Of a stretch of 26,513 nt of DNA, positions 8,892-17,363 are shown piece by piece. Numbering within the stretch: the first letter of the stretch is position 1; each line of letters begins with the position of its first letter. The notes beneath the pieces were generated by a model, which did not search any database, was not told the origin of the DNA, and saw nothing but the letters and a program-made list of their open reading frames with translations. The position numbers and the translations under genes were made by a program. This stretch comes from CAADGY01 sp900696665 (GTDB lineage: Bacteria; Acidobacteriota; Terriglobia; Bryobacterales; Bryobacteraceae): NCBI GenBank assembly GCA_035063885.1, contig JAPSFM010000073.1, forward strand, positions 1-26,513. Direction: 5' to 3'.

Positions 8892-10211
8892 AGGCCATCC
8901 GGCTTCCGGCAGGCTGGCATCGAGAATTCGCGTGAATTCGTCCACATCTGCTTTGCCGATGTTCATGGGCGGCGAAATGCGAAGCACGTTGCCTAACAAG
9001 CCGCCCTTGCCGACCAGCACGCCGCGCTCGCGGGCGGCATCCATAACACGCGCCGTCTCCTGAACAGCAGGCTCCTTGCTGGCACGGTCGCGCACCAGTT
9101 CTATCGCCTGCAACAGACCCATTCCGCGAACCTCGCCGATGATTGGATGCTTTGCCTGCAACTCCTCCAGCCGGGCACGGAGATAAGCGCCGGCTTCCGT
9201 ACAGTTCGCCGCTAAGTTTTGCTCTTCAATAAACTCGAGAACAGCCTCTGCCGCGGTCGTAGTTACCGGATTGCCGCCAAAAGTAGAGATGGTCAGCCCC
9301 CGAAGGGAATCCGCAATCTCAGGTTTGGCCGTGGTGACGCCGATGGGAAATCCGTTTGCAAGTCCCTTCGCGCCGGTAATGACATCCGGCTGCACGCCGT
9401 ACTGTTCGATTCCGAACCACTTTCCACCGGTGCGTCCCCACCCGGTCTGCACTTCATCGCTGATGAAAATGCCACCGTACTTCCGGACAATGCCGGCGAC
9501 AATCTCGAAGTATTCCTTCGGCGGCGTGATGAATCCTCCGACGCCCTGAATGGGCTCTGCAATCATGCCCGCGATGCGCCCGGATGTGCTGGTACGGATC
9601 AATTCGTCGAGATCGCGCGCACAGCGAACACCGCACTCGGGATAGGTGGATTCGAACGGGCATCGATAGCAGTACGCATTATGGGCGTGGACGATACCGG
9701 GCTGGAGCGCACCTCCCAGACGCCAGCCGGCGTTTCCGGTCAGCGCCATCGCGACCGCGGAACGTCCGTGATACGAATGCCGGAGAGCGATGATTTCCTG
9801 TGACCCCGTATAGGCGCGAGCAAGCAGGATCGCCGTTTCATTCGCCTCCGTGCCGCTATTGGTAAAAAACGATTTCGTCAGTTGGCCGCCGGGTGTCACG
9901 GATGCGATCTTGCGCGCAAGGCGTACCTGCGGTTCCGTAGCGAGCACGGTGGAGACGTGTTGCAGCCGGTCAATCTGCGCGTGAACCCTTTGATTCACGT
10001 GTTCGTTGCAGTGTCCAACACTGACGGTGACGATACCGCCGAAAAAATCGAGATACTGCTTGCCGTCCGCATCCCAAACGTACTGGTCTTTTCCGCGCTC
10101 GATCACGAGTGGCTCCCGGTAGTAGTGGAATACGGATGGGAAGAGGAATTCCTTACCTGCCAGAATCACCTCTTCGCGCGTCATCCCGTTCGCCTTTGTG
10201 CCCGTCTGCAT
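8886..10211 (-). CDS. Class III PLP aminotransferase (AGXT2 / omega-amino-acid:pyruvate type)
   Basis: 441 residues. Hallmarks in order: NSGTEANETAI (PLP phosphate loop), SYHGRS, AEPIQGVGG, IFISDEVQTGWGRTG with Asp252 and Gln255, and ITGAKGLANGFPIG with Lys282 as the PLP lysine. A Cys-containing insertion (AYCYRCPFESTYPECG) before the AEP motif resembles alanine-glyoxylate aminotransferase 2 and related beta-/gamma-amino-acid transaminases. It starts 11 bases after the transhydrogenase gene, so the two are co-transcribed; an aminotransferase making succinate semialdehyde (or a similar semialdehyde) would fit that partner. Start is uncertain: GGGAGG is only 3 bases from the ATG at 10211, and an internal ATG ten codons on is possible. 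Confidence 0.82.
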   Translation of the reverse strand: MQTGTKANGMTREEVILAGKEFLFPSVFHYYREPLVIERGKDQYVWDADGKQYLDFFGGIVTVSVGHCNEHVNQRVHAQIDRLQHVSTVLATEPQVRLARKIASVTPGGQLTKSFFTNSGTEANETAILLARAYTGSQEIIALRHSYHGRSAVAMALTGNAGWRLGGALQPGIVHAHNAYCYRCPFESTYPECGVRCARDLDELIRTSTSGRIAGMIAEPIQGVGGFITPPKEYFEIVAGIVRKYGGIFISDEVQTGWGRTGGKWFGIEQYGVQPDVITGAKGLANGFPIGVTTAKPEIADSLRGLTISTFGGNPVTTTAAEAVLEFIEEQNLAANCTEAGAYLRARLEELQAKHPIIGEVRGMGLLQAIELVRDRASKEPAVQETARVMDAARERGVLVGKGGLLGNVLRISPPMNIGKADVDEFTRILDASLPEAGWPS

Positions 10212-10222
10212 GTTCCTCCCTT

Positions 10223-11503
10223 TTACCAGGCGACTAATGCCTGTTCAAACAATATTGCCAAATCGTCTTTTTCGGCTGGGCGCGGTGACAGTTTCGTCAC
10301 CCTATGCTGCGGCAAGGTGCCCTCGACGAGCGCGGGAATATCTTCACGGCTATAGCCGAGCGCCGAAAGCCCGTTTGGCACGCGAAGCCGCTCCATAAAG
10401 CTCGTGATGCGATCCGAAAGAACCCGGCCCGCATCTTCCGGTTTCACACCGCGGATGTCAGCCCCGAGCACTCCCGCCGCGGTCAGGTGGCGTTCCGGGC
10501 AGGCGGAGGCGGTGAACCGGAACACGGATGGCGCGTTGAGGATCACGGAAATTCCGTGCGGCACCAGCGGGTGATCCACCGGATACCCGTGCGGCTTGAA
10601 ATCGCGGACCATTCCAGAAACCGGGTAGGACATGCCGTGCGGCAGGTGAACGCCCGCGTTCCCGAATCCCACTCCTGCATAGGAAGAGGCGAGCAGCATT
10701 TTCGAGCGTGCTTCGTCGTCCGAAGGGTCTTCGACAGCGCGCGGCAGATATCCGGCAACCAGCCGCAGTGCCTCGAGGGACCACACGTCGCTGATGGGGT
10801 TTGACCCCTGATATGCGGGTCGCAGCACTGGCTTGGCGGGCCTCGGCCTGCACTGGAAGGGAATAGCGGTGTACGATTCGACGGCATGGCTCAAAACGTC
10901 GAGCCCGGTAGAAGCCGCCACCTCCGGCGGCATCGTGCGAGTGTTTTCGGGATCGAGAATTCCGAGAGTTGGTTTCAGCCGCCGGTGGGCGATTCCTGTC
11001 TTGGCGTGCAGCGGGGAATAGTCGAATATGGCCACTCCCGTTGTCTCGCTGCCGGTTCCGGCTGTGGTCGGAACCGCGATCAGGGGCTTGAGCGGTCCCG
11101 GCACGGGGAGCCCCTTTCCGATTGGCGGATTCACATAATCCAGGAAATCCGCTGGGGGGTAGGTCGAATAGAGGTTTGCGGCCTTTGCGGTATCGATTGC
11201 CGACCCTCCTCCCACCGCCACAAAAGCGTCAAAGTCCCCCTGGCGCGCATATCCGATGGCTTCGCGGAACGAGCCGTCGCTCGGCTCGACGCGTACGCGA
11301 TCGAACAGCGAGAACGCGACATGGTGGTCGTTCAACGATTCCAGCACCGTGGCAACCGGGGCAAGGGACGCAACATAGGGATCCGTCACTACCATGACGC
11401 GCCTGGCGCCCCATTCCGACAGATCGGCGCCGGTCTCGCGCGTGACGCCCGGGCCAAAGCGGATGTTGGAAGTTGCCATTTCAAACGCGTAATCCAGTTC
11501 CAT
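10223..11503 (-). CDS. Hydroxyacid-oxoacid transhydrogenase (iron-type alcohol dehydrogenase, ADHFE1-like)
   Basis: 426 residues from the ATG at 11503, preceded by GAGG at good spacing; upstream in-frame codons overlap the previous gene and are not used. The sequence follows mitochondrial HOT/ADHFE1 closely through its length: GGGSAIDTAKAANLYS (nucleotide loop), DFLDYVNPPIGKG, AVPTTAGTGSETTGVAIFDY, PAYQGSNPISDVWSLEALR, GNAGVHLPHGMSYP, VDHPLVPHGIS (metal-binding His), and a C-terminal PALVEGTLPQHRVTKLSPRP. The known reaction oxidises 4-hydroxybutyrate (and some 3-hydroxyacids) to the semialdehyde while reducing 2-oxoglutarate to D-2-hydroxyglutarate, with no net NAD use. It sits between the PD40/CehA gene (10 bases) and the aminotransferase (11 bases). 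The bacterial substrate is inferred from similarity only. Confidence 0.87.
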   Translation of the reverse strand: MELDYAFEMATSNIRFGPGVTRETGADLSEWGARRVMVVTDPYVASLAPVATVLESLNDHHVAFSLFDRVRVEPSDGSFREAIGYARQGDFDAFVAVGGGSAIDTAKAANLYSTYPPADFLDYVNPPIGKGLPVPGPLKPLIAVPTTAGTGSETTGVAIFDYSPLHAKTGIAHRRLKPTLGILDPENTRTMPPEVAASTGLDVLSHAVESYTAIPFQCRPRPAKPVLRPAYQGSNPISDVWSLEALRLVAGYLPRAVEDPSDDEARSKMLLASSYAGVGFGNAGVHLPHGMSYPVSGMVRDFKPHGYPVDHPLVPHGISVILNAPSVFRFTASACPERHLTAAGVLGADIRGVKPEDAGRVLSDRITSFMERLRVPNGLSALGYSREDIPALVEGTLPQHRVTKLSPRPAEKDDLAILFEQALVAW

Positions 11504-11513
11504 CAAGCTGCCT

Positions 11514-14027
11514 CTATCGGGTTTCTCCAAAACGCTCCTCCGCGCGCGCTTTATAAATCGCACGCGCTTCGGCGAATTGCGCAAGCACGTGCTTGCGTTC
11601 CTTCTCCGAACGCCACCAGGGCCAGGCATTGGCCATGGATTCGAGTTTGTCAATCCAGCGGACAAAGTACTCGGCCGAAGCACGGTTGCGGATCTTGTCG
11701 TCCCCCACGTACACGCGGATTGCGTTGGTTGCAGCCTGCGGGTACTCGCCGTCGAGCAGCGGCGTATACGGACCTTCGGCATAGAGGGAGAACCAGCCGC
11801 TCCCGGTCACTTGTACGGTTTCGCGGAAACGCCCGCCGAGCGGTAGTTCCTTAAAGACACGCCCATTGTGATAGAGCACCACTTTCGAAAGCGGGGTAAT
11901 AGAGTCGGTACGGCCCTCGATCGTGATAGCGCCCCCGCCCGGAGGCAACTGAACCGCTTCGCCCGGCCGGCTTCCATTAATTCGCAGGTCGAGCAAAGGA
12001 CCCGTTGAAAAGAACGTGAGTCCTTTCTTTGCCGCCTCCAGCCAACCTTCCACGCTGGTGTCCGGGCCGGTGTAAGCGTACGTCCGGACGCTGCCAACAA
12101 GCTTCACGCGGTGAAGGTTCGAAATCGAATCTTCGCCGCCAACCGGCGCGACTTGAAAGTCGTTATTCAATACGTGATGCCACACCTGAAGCGCAGCCCT
12201 GGAAGCGGTAGACCACTCCAAGGTATGGACAGTGCCCAGGGCAGCATCTACGGGAAACGATTTTCCAACACCGAGCGAGGTTTCAAGCGGATCGCGGTCT
12301 CCTGAAAACGCGTGGACATACCCGGTGAGCGCCCCCTGAGCACGCGCTTTGCGAAGCATGTCGGTATTGCTGGGGTAAAGGCTTTCGATGGCCGTGCCTT
12401 CGTATCCCGTGGTGAAAGGAGAGATCAGATGATCGCGCAGGCCGAGAAACGACATGTGCCCGTAAAACGGCGGACGGTATTCCTGACCGATCAGCAGTTT
12501 CACGTCCGGGCTGCCCTTGCTGGCGGGGTGTTCTCCTCCGCCCGGAACGAAGTACTGGTAATCGAGAACCCGGTTGTCCTTGTTGGCCACTTGGTTAAAC
12601 ACAATGTCGAGGCCCTCGGCCCGGGCCATGCGCAACAGGTTTTCCGGCGTGTTGTGCAGATTCCCGCCGTAGTTCATATGAACATGCGTAGATCCACTGC
12701 GCCAGCCCTTCCAGGCGAGGCGCTCCGGACGCTCTAATTTCAGCCGGAGTTCGGTGACTTGTCCCGCCCGTATCTCGACATCGGCGGCCGCCGGCAGGTA
12801 TTGAAAGCCTTTCACGGCCTGAACTCGCATTCTGCCTGCAGGCACCTCAACGGAATACTCGCCGGCAGTGTGGAAGCTGTGCAGGCCGGAACGGCCTATA
12901 CGCGAATAATCCGCCACGGGGGCATAGAAGCGGCCATCGGCTGCCACTCCCTGAATGCGCGCCGGGGTGAGCGCGCCGGAGGCGTCGAGGACGCGAACAT
13001 GCAGCTTCCCGATCGGGCGTTTCCAGCGGCGTTCGCGGATGGCAACGCGCTTTCTGGCGCCGCCGTAGGTTTCAAGAAGATAGAGTTGAGGAAGCCCGCC
13101 TTCATTCGAGATGTATGCGATCCATTCGCCGTCGGGCGACCACCGTGGGTGGAAGTCGTCATAGTCGCCGAACGTCAGCTTATAGGGCGCTCCCCCATGC
13201 ACGGGCAGTACATAAAGATGATTAAACTGATCAGCGGTTCCCGAAGTGGATGAATAGAGGATCCGCTTGCCATCGATGGAGACATCCGGGCGCGTACGGT
13301 AGAGAGTCTGCTCCTGAAGAACAGGCTTCGCTTTCAAGATACCGTCCTGTTGGACGGGCATCCGCATCAAGTCCCCCGAGCCGAGCGGAACGCCTCGGTT
13401 CGAAACAAAGAAGATCTCGCTGCCGTCCCGGCTCCATGCCGGCTGGGTATGCATGTCCCATGCTCCGAAGTACAGACGGTCCCGGGGATAACGATTGTCC
13501 CGTGTGAGAGCGATTTCCTCTCCCGACCAGCGGCCATCGCGAATGCCGCGAACGAAGATGTTGAAATAGCCGTTGGGGCGGGTGGATACGTAGGCGATGC
13601 GCGTGCCGTCCGGTGAAAAAGCCGGGTCCAGGTAGATCTTATCGTCATTCGTTAATGCATGAGACTGCCCGGTTTCCAGGTTCAATACCTCGAGTTGAAT
13701 GCTGCGCGCGTCGTCATCGGCGGTATAAACCAGCCATTTCCCATCGGGGGAGAACGTGGGAGACGAATAATACTTCCCTCCCTCTGTGAGTTCGGTGGCG
13801 GTGCCGGAGGCGGGATCCACCTTCCAAAGCGAACCTTGCATTCCAACTGCGACCCATGATCCGTCCGGCGACCAGGCGGGAGCCCACGGCGTAGTGGAAG
13901 GCGCCGGCGGCATGTAGTAGTTCTGCATGTATTGCCCGCCGTGTCTTGCGGCAGGATAGGCCACCGGACTCCCGGACTGCTGCGCCACCGCAGAAACGGC
14001 ACACAGAATTCCCAGTATCGTGCGCAT
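11514..14027 (-). CDS. Secreted fusion: six-bladed PD40/TolB-like propeller plus CehA/McbA-type metallohydrolase
   Basis: 837 residues. Short signal peptide (about 1-15, AVA/Q). Six propeller repeats are visible with cores WSPDGSWVAV, FSPDGKWLVY, FSPDGTRIAYVS, WSRDGSEIFFVS, VSIDGKRILYSS and WSPDGEWIAYIS (about 45-330). A beta-sandwich linker follows (about 345-435), then a PHP-like CehA/McbA metallohydrolase with the metal motif THVHMNYGG (His448, His450) and later His/Asp-bearing segments (IGQEYRPPFYGHMSFLG, YVHAFSGD). The C-terminus (AEYFVRWIDKLESM…) resembles the end of the 21839-23458 protein. Acts outside the cytoplasmic membrane; substrate unknown. It is first in an operon with the transhydrogenase and aminotransferase. 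A perfect TATAAT lies 8 bases before the ATG, with no ribosome-binding site. Confidence 0.8.
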   Translation of the reverse strand: MRTILGILCAVSAVAQQSGSPVAYPAARHGGQYMQNYYMPPAPSTTPWAPAWSPDGSWVAVGMQGSLWKVDPASGTATELTEGGKYYSSPTFSPDGKWLVYTADDDARSIQLEVLNLETGQSHALTNDDKIYLDPAFSPDGTRIAYVSTRPNGYFNIFVRGIRDGRWSGEEIALTRDNRYPRDRLYFGAWDMHTQPAWSRDGSEIFFVSNRGVPLGSGDLMRMPVQQDGILKAKPVLQEQTLYRTRPDVSIDGKRILYSSTSGTADQFNHLYVLPVHGGAPYKLTFGDYDDFHPRWSPDGEWIAYISNEGGLPQLYLLETYGGARKRVAIRERRWKRPIGKLHVRVLDASGALTPARIQGVAADGRFYAPVADYSRIGRSGLHSFHTAGEYSVEVPAGRMRVQAVKGFQYLPAAADVEIRAGQVTELRLKLERPERLAWKGWRSGSTHVHMNYGGNLHNTPENLLRMARAEGLDIVFNQVANKDNRVLDYQYFVPGGGEHPASKGSPDVKLLIGQEYRPPFYGHMSFLGLRDHLISPFTTGYEGTAIESLYPSNTDMLRKARAQGALTGYVHAFSGDRDPLETSLGVGKSFPVDAALGTVHTLEWSTASRAALQVWHHVLNNDFQVAPVGGEDSISNLHRVKLVGSVRTYAYTGPDTSVEGWLEAAKKGLTFFSTGPLLDLRINGSRPGEAVQLPPGGGAITIEGRTDSITPLSKVVLYHNGRVFKELPLGGRFRETVQVTGSGWFSLYAEGPYTPLLDGEYPQAATNAIRVYVGDDKIRNRASAEYFVRWIDKLESMANAWPWWRSEKERKHVLAQFAEARAIYKARAEERFGETR

Positions 14028-14035
14028 AGCTAATG

Positions 14036-14041
14036 ATTATA
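14036..14041 (-). promoter_or_regulatory. Consensus -10 box placed for a leaderless transcript
   Basis: On the minus strand TATAAT is followed by 8 bases and then the ATG at 14027. A transcript starting 6-8 bases after the -10 would begin at or next to the start codon. There is no Shine-Dalgarno sequence and no recognisable -35 at 16-18 bases. Confidence 0.45.
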
Positions 14042-14061
14042 CGTGCGCGCGAAGCCCCCCT

Positions 14062-14086
14062 CCCGGCGTCCTACAACTCAGCCGGG
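14062..14086 (-). terminator. Weak hairpin downstream of xerC
   Basis: Inverted repeat CCCGGC (14062-14067) and GCCGGG (14081-14086) with a 13-base loop, about 75 bases beyond the xerC stop and before the next gene's promoter. No T-run follows, so intrinsic termination is doubtful. Confidence 0.2.
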
Positions 14087-14161
14087 ACCGGGTTACCGAT
14101 GGCCACGAATTGGTTGGTGGATAACCACAAGGAAATGAAGCACTGTTGTCTTACGACACTG

Positions 14162-15046
14162 TTACGCCCGCGGATGCGAACGGTCGTACACCGCCATCAG
14201 ATCCGTCAACGAAATCTCGGTATACTTCTGTGTCGTCGAAAGGCTGGCGTGCCCGAGCAGTTCCTGAATGGACCGGAGGTCCGCTCCCTCGCTTAACAAG
14301 TGGGTAGCAAAAGCGTGACGAAAGCTGTGCGGGTGCAGCGAGGTATCCCCCGATAGCAGGACTGCGTATAGCCGCACGATCTTGTGCACGCCGCGCGTGC
14401 TGAGGCGCTTGCCACGGTGATTCACAAAGAGAGCGTGCTCGGATTTCTCAGCTTTCCGTTCCGGCAGATATCGCTCCAGAGCTTCCGCCGTGCGCGATGT
14501 GAAGGGAACTTGCCGCTCTTTCCGTCCCTTGCCTCTCACATCGAGCCAGCGTTCCGTCAAATCGAGGTCTTCCAGGTTCAGCCCGACAGCCTCGCTCACC
14601 CGCAAACCGGAACCATAGAGCAACTCGAACAACGCAAGGTCGCGCGCGGGGTGCGGCCGGTCCAACTTGCCTTCCGCCACCGCATCCAGCAGGGCATTCA
14701 CGTGTGCGGCGGTGGGCACCTTCGGCAGTTTGTGTGGAGCTTTCGGAGTACGCACTACTTTCGCGGTGTTCGTCTCAATGGCGCCCTCACGCTCGAGAAA
14801 GCGGCACAACGAGCGGGCGGCCGCAAGCTTGCGCCGGATGGTGGCGACACCTAGTTTCGAGCCGTGCAGCCTGACCAGCCAGCGGCGAAATGCGAGAACA
14901 TCCAGGCTCCCAACACCGGTTCCCTCCCCCAGAAATTCGGCGAGCTGTTTCAGATCGCTGCGATAATTTCGAAGCGTGTGAGCGGATGCGTTCTCGCGCT
15001 TGAGGCTTTCGAGGTAGCGTTCGATACTGTCGCGAAGGTCAGACAT
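14162..15046 (-). CDS. xerC: Tyrosine recombinase XerC
   Basis: 294 residues from the ATG at 15046. N-terminal SAM-like core-binding domain (about 1-85), then the catalytic domain with the full set Arg149 (GSGLRVSE), a Lys in GKGRKE, His240-x-x-Arg243 (HPHSFRHAFATHLL), His266 (LLGHASLS) and the nucleophile Tyr275 (TTQKYTEI). Length and motifs match chromosomal XerC/XerD, which resolve chromosome dimers at dif. The start overlaps the end of trmFO by 8 bases, so translation is probably coupled; trmFO followed by xerC is also a known arrangement in Firmicutes. XerC rather than XerD is chosen from this context. Confidence 0.88.
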   Translation of the reverse strand: MSDLRDSIERYLESLKRENASAHTLRNYRSDLKQLAEFLGEGTGVGSLDVLAFRRWLVRLHGSKLGVATIRRKLAAARSLCRFLEREGAIETNTAKVVRTPKAPHKLPKVPTAAHVNALLDAVAEGKLDRPHPARDLALFELLYGSGLRVSEAVGLNLEDLDLTERWLDVRGKGRKERQVPFTSRTAEALERYLPERKAEKSEHALFVNHRGKRLSTRGVHKIVRLYAVLLSGDTSLHPHSFRHAFATHLLSEGADLRSIQELLGHASLSTTQKYTEISLTDLMAVYDRSHPRA

Positions 15047-16382
15047 GCACGGCCATGTATTCCTCGAGCCTGGCGGCCGCGCGCCGGCAGACTTCGGCAT
15101 GCCGCGCGCGCTTGTCGTGGCGGAAGCGCCGGCTGGCTTCATCATCCAGCACCGGCAGCAGATCGAACGTTATGTTGGCGGGTTGATAATTTGCCGGGTC
15201 GGCGCCGGAGATGTAATGGCAGAGTGATCCAAGCGCGGTTTCACGAGGCAGGGCCGCAGGCTGTTCGCCCCGCGCGAGCGCCGCCGCGTGAATACCTGCT
15301 ATCAAACCCGTCGCGATGGACTCGACGTAGCCCTCCACGCCTGATATTTGTCCGGCAAAAAACACCCGCGGAGCATGCTTCACTTGCAGTGCGCCGTTCA
15401 ATACCGCAGGCGCATTGATGTAAGTGTTGCGATGCATCTGGCCGAACCGGATGAACTCGGCGTTCTCAAGGCCCGGAATCAGCCGCAACACCCGCTCCTG
15501 TTCGCCGAATCGCATATGGTTCTGGAAACCCACCAGGTTGTAGCTTTGCGCACGCAGGTTTTCCTGTCGAAGCTGCACCACGGCGTAGGGCCGTCTGCCC
15601 GTGCGCGGGTCCGTCAGGCCGACAGGCTTCATGGGTCCAAAACGCAGTGTGTCAGGTCCGCGCCGCGCCAGCTCTTCTACCGGAAGACAGGCTTCGAAAA
15701 ACGGCGTAGCGTCTTCCGGAATTTTGGGCTCGTAGCTCGAGGCGGAGAGCAGCGCATCCACGAATCGTTCGTATTGCTCCTTGCCGAAGGGGCAGTTCAG
15801 ATAGTCAGCGGTGCCACTCATCGACTTGCCGTAGCGCGAAGCATGAAACGCGGGCGGTACAGCGATGGACTCGGCCGAAACAATGGGACTGATGCTGTCG
15901 TAAAAATAGAGCCGTTCGGAACCGGTGAGCCGCGCGATATCACCGGCCAGCGCATCGCTCGTCAAGGGTCCGCTCGCGATGATCACGATGCCATCGCCGG
16001 GTATTTGGGTTACTTCTTCGCGGCGAATCTCAATTCCGGGCAGCGCGGCAACGGCACGGGACACCTCGTGCGAAAACAGGTCCCGGTCTACCGTCAGCGC
16101 GTGTCCGCCAGGCACGCGATGCGTGCCGGCAACTCTCATCAAAAGTGAATCTAAGCGCCGTAGTTCCTGTTTCAGCAGCCACGGCGCGGAATGCTCCGCC
16201 TCACTCTTGAGCGAGTTGCTGCATACCAACTCAGCAAGCCGGTCTGTCTTGTGCGCAGGAGTCGGGCGCCCCGGGCGCATCTCGTACAATACGGCGCTCA
16301 GGCCTGCCTTGGAGATCTGATACGCCGCTTCGGAACCCGCCAGCCCTCCGCCGATGATGTGTATGGGCGAACGCAACACCAC
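15039..16382 (-). CDS. trmFO: TrmFO: folate/FAD-dependent tRNA (uracil-54,C5)-methyltransferase
   Basis: 447 residues. FAD-binding Rossmann motif IIGGGLAGSEAAYQ at about 9-22, followed by MRPGRPTPAHKT and ELVCSNSLKSE with Cys54, a conserved family cysteine; a second conserved Cys is in YLNCPFGKEQY. Also LRFGPMKPVGL, YNLVGFQNHM and GQISGVEGYVES, all TrmFO signatures. The enzyme makes ribothymidine-54 in the tRNA T-loop from methylenetetrahydrofolate and FADH2, in the cytoplasm. The start is a GTG at 16382 (with GTG and TTG as the 2nd and 3rd codons); GGGTG lies just upstream. It follows the pirin gene by 15 bases and overlaps xerC by 8. Confidence 0.93.
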   Translation of the reverse strand: MVLRSPIHIIGGGLAGSEAAYQISKAGLSAVLYEMRPGRPTPAHKTDRLAELVCSNSLKSEAEHSAPWLLKQELRRLDSLLMRVAGTHRVPGGHALTVDRDLFSHEVSRAVAALPGIEIRREEVTQIPGDGIVIIASGPLTSDALAGDIARLTGSERLYFYDSISPIVSAESIAVPPAFHASRYGKSMSGTADYLNCPFGKEQYERFVDALLSASSYEPKIPEDATPFFEACLPVEELARRGPDTLRFGPMKPVGLTDPRTGRRPYAVVQLRQENLRAQSYNLVGFQNHMRFGEQERVLRLIPGLENAEFIRFGQMHRNTYINAPAVLNGALQVKHAPRVFFAGQISGVEGYVESIATGLIAGIHAAALARGEQPAALPRETALGSLCHYISGADPANYQPANITFDLLPVLDDEASRRFRHDKRARHAEVCRRAAARLEEYMAVHV

Positions 16383-16397
16383 ATTATCACCCGGCCT

Positions 16398-17306
16398 TCA
16401 GGCCCGGGATTTCAGAAAGGTTCCGCGATCAAGCTCGTCGAACGCCTGGCGCAGTTGCTCCTGCGTATTCATAACGATAGGGCCATACCACGCCACAGGT
16501 TCCCCAAACGGCTTTCCAGAAACCAGAAGGAACCGGATCCCATCATCCCCGGCTTGTACAGTGACTTCATCGCCCCGGTCAAAGAGCACGAGTGAGCGGT
16601 TGTCTGCCTCCGTCGGAGGAGTCGTGTTCCACCATCCGACAGCTTCGGTCGGCACCGTAAGCGGACCGGATGCGTTGCAGAACTTTCCATTTCCTGCAAA
16701 AACGTAGGCGAATGCGTGACGAGTGGTCTCAACCGGAAACGTCCTTTTTCGTCCCGGGGGAACGGAGACATCCACGTAGATCGGATCCGCGGCGGTGCCG
16801 TCCACGGGACCGGTCGCCCCCCAGAAGGTTCCGCAGACGACGCGAACGTGAGTGCCGTCATCATCAGTGATTTCCGGAATTTCGCCCACTTTCACCTCCT
16901 GGTAGCGGGGCGGCGTCATCTTGAGCGACGCCGGAAGATTCGCCCACAACTGGAAGCCGTGCATCCGTCCCGCATCATCGCCCTTGGGCATCTCCTGATG
17001 GATAATGCCGCTTCCCGCGGTCATCCACTGAACATCACCCGCGCCGATGGTGCCATGGTTGCCCATGCTATCCCCGTGCTCCACCGTTCCGGCGAGTACA
17101 TACGTGATGGTCTCGATTCCGCGATGCGGGTGCCACGGAAAGCCCGCCAGGTAATCCTCGGGGACATCATTGCGAAAATCGTCGAGGAGCAGAAAAGGAT
17201 CGAAGTCCGAAGTATTCCGAAAGCCGAAGGCGCGCCGCAGATGTACACCGGCGCCTTCGAGGGTGGGCTTGGATTGAATGAGCCGCTTGACCGGCCGAAT
17301 AGACAT
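16398..17306 (-). CDS. Pirin family cupin protein
   Basis: 302 residues, the usual length for bicupin pirins. The N-terminal cupin holds the metal site: His59 and His61 in PWHPHRGIETITYVLAG, and His103 and Glu105 in GSGIIHQE. The surrounding FDPFLLLDDFRNDVP and MHGFQLWANLP are strong pirin signatures. Bacterial pirins are non-haem iron proteins; some have quercetin dioxygenase activity and others regulate metabolic enzymes, so the role here is open. GGAGGG lies 4 bases before the ATG. The gene lies 57 bases after mqnE and 15 before trmFO, so it may be part of the same transcript. Confidence 0.88.
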   Translation of the reverse strand: MSIRPVKRLIQSKPTLEGAGVHLRRAFGFRNTSDFDPFLLLDDFRNDVPEDYLAGFPWHPHRGIETITYVLAGTVEHGDSMGNHGTIGAGDVQWMTAGSGIIHQEMPKGDDAGRMHGFQLWANLPASLKMTPPRYQEVKVGEIPEITDDDGTHVRVVCGTFWGATGPVDGTAADPIYVDVSVPPGRKRTFPVETTRHAFAYVFAGNGKFCNASGPLTVPTEAVGWWNTTPPTEADNRSLVLFDRGDEVTVQAGDDGIRFLLVSGKPFGEPVAWYGPIVMNTQEQLRQAFDELDRGTFLKSRA

Positions 17307-17363
17307 AGACCCTCCGCTTATCGCCAGTCTACCTTAGTCTGAAGGGAAAGCCGGAGCCGGGCA

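Noticed and set aside
11504..11782. N-terminal extension of the transhydrogenase frame.
   Set aside because: It overlaps the end of the preceding gene in another frame, and HOT family similarity begins at the ATG at 11503.
14116..14124. Near-consensus DnaA box (TTATCCACC on the minus strand).
   Set aside because: It is isolated, with no further boxes and no dnaA/dnaN or AT-rich region nearby; not an origin.
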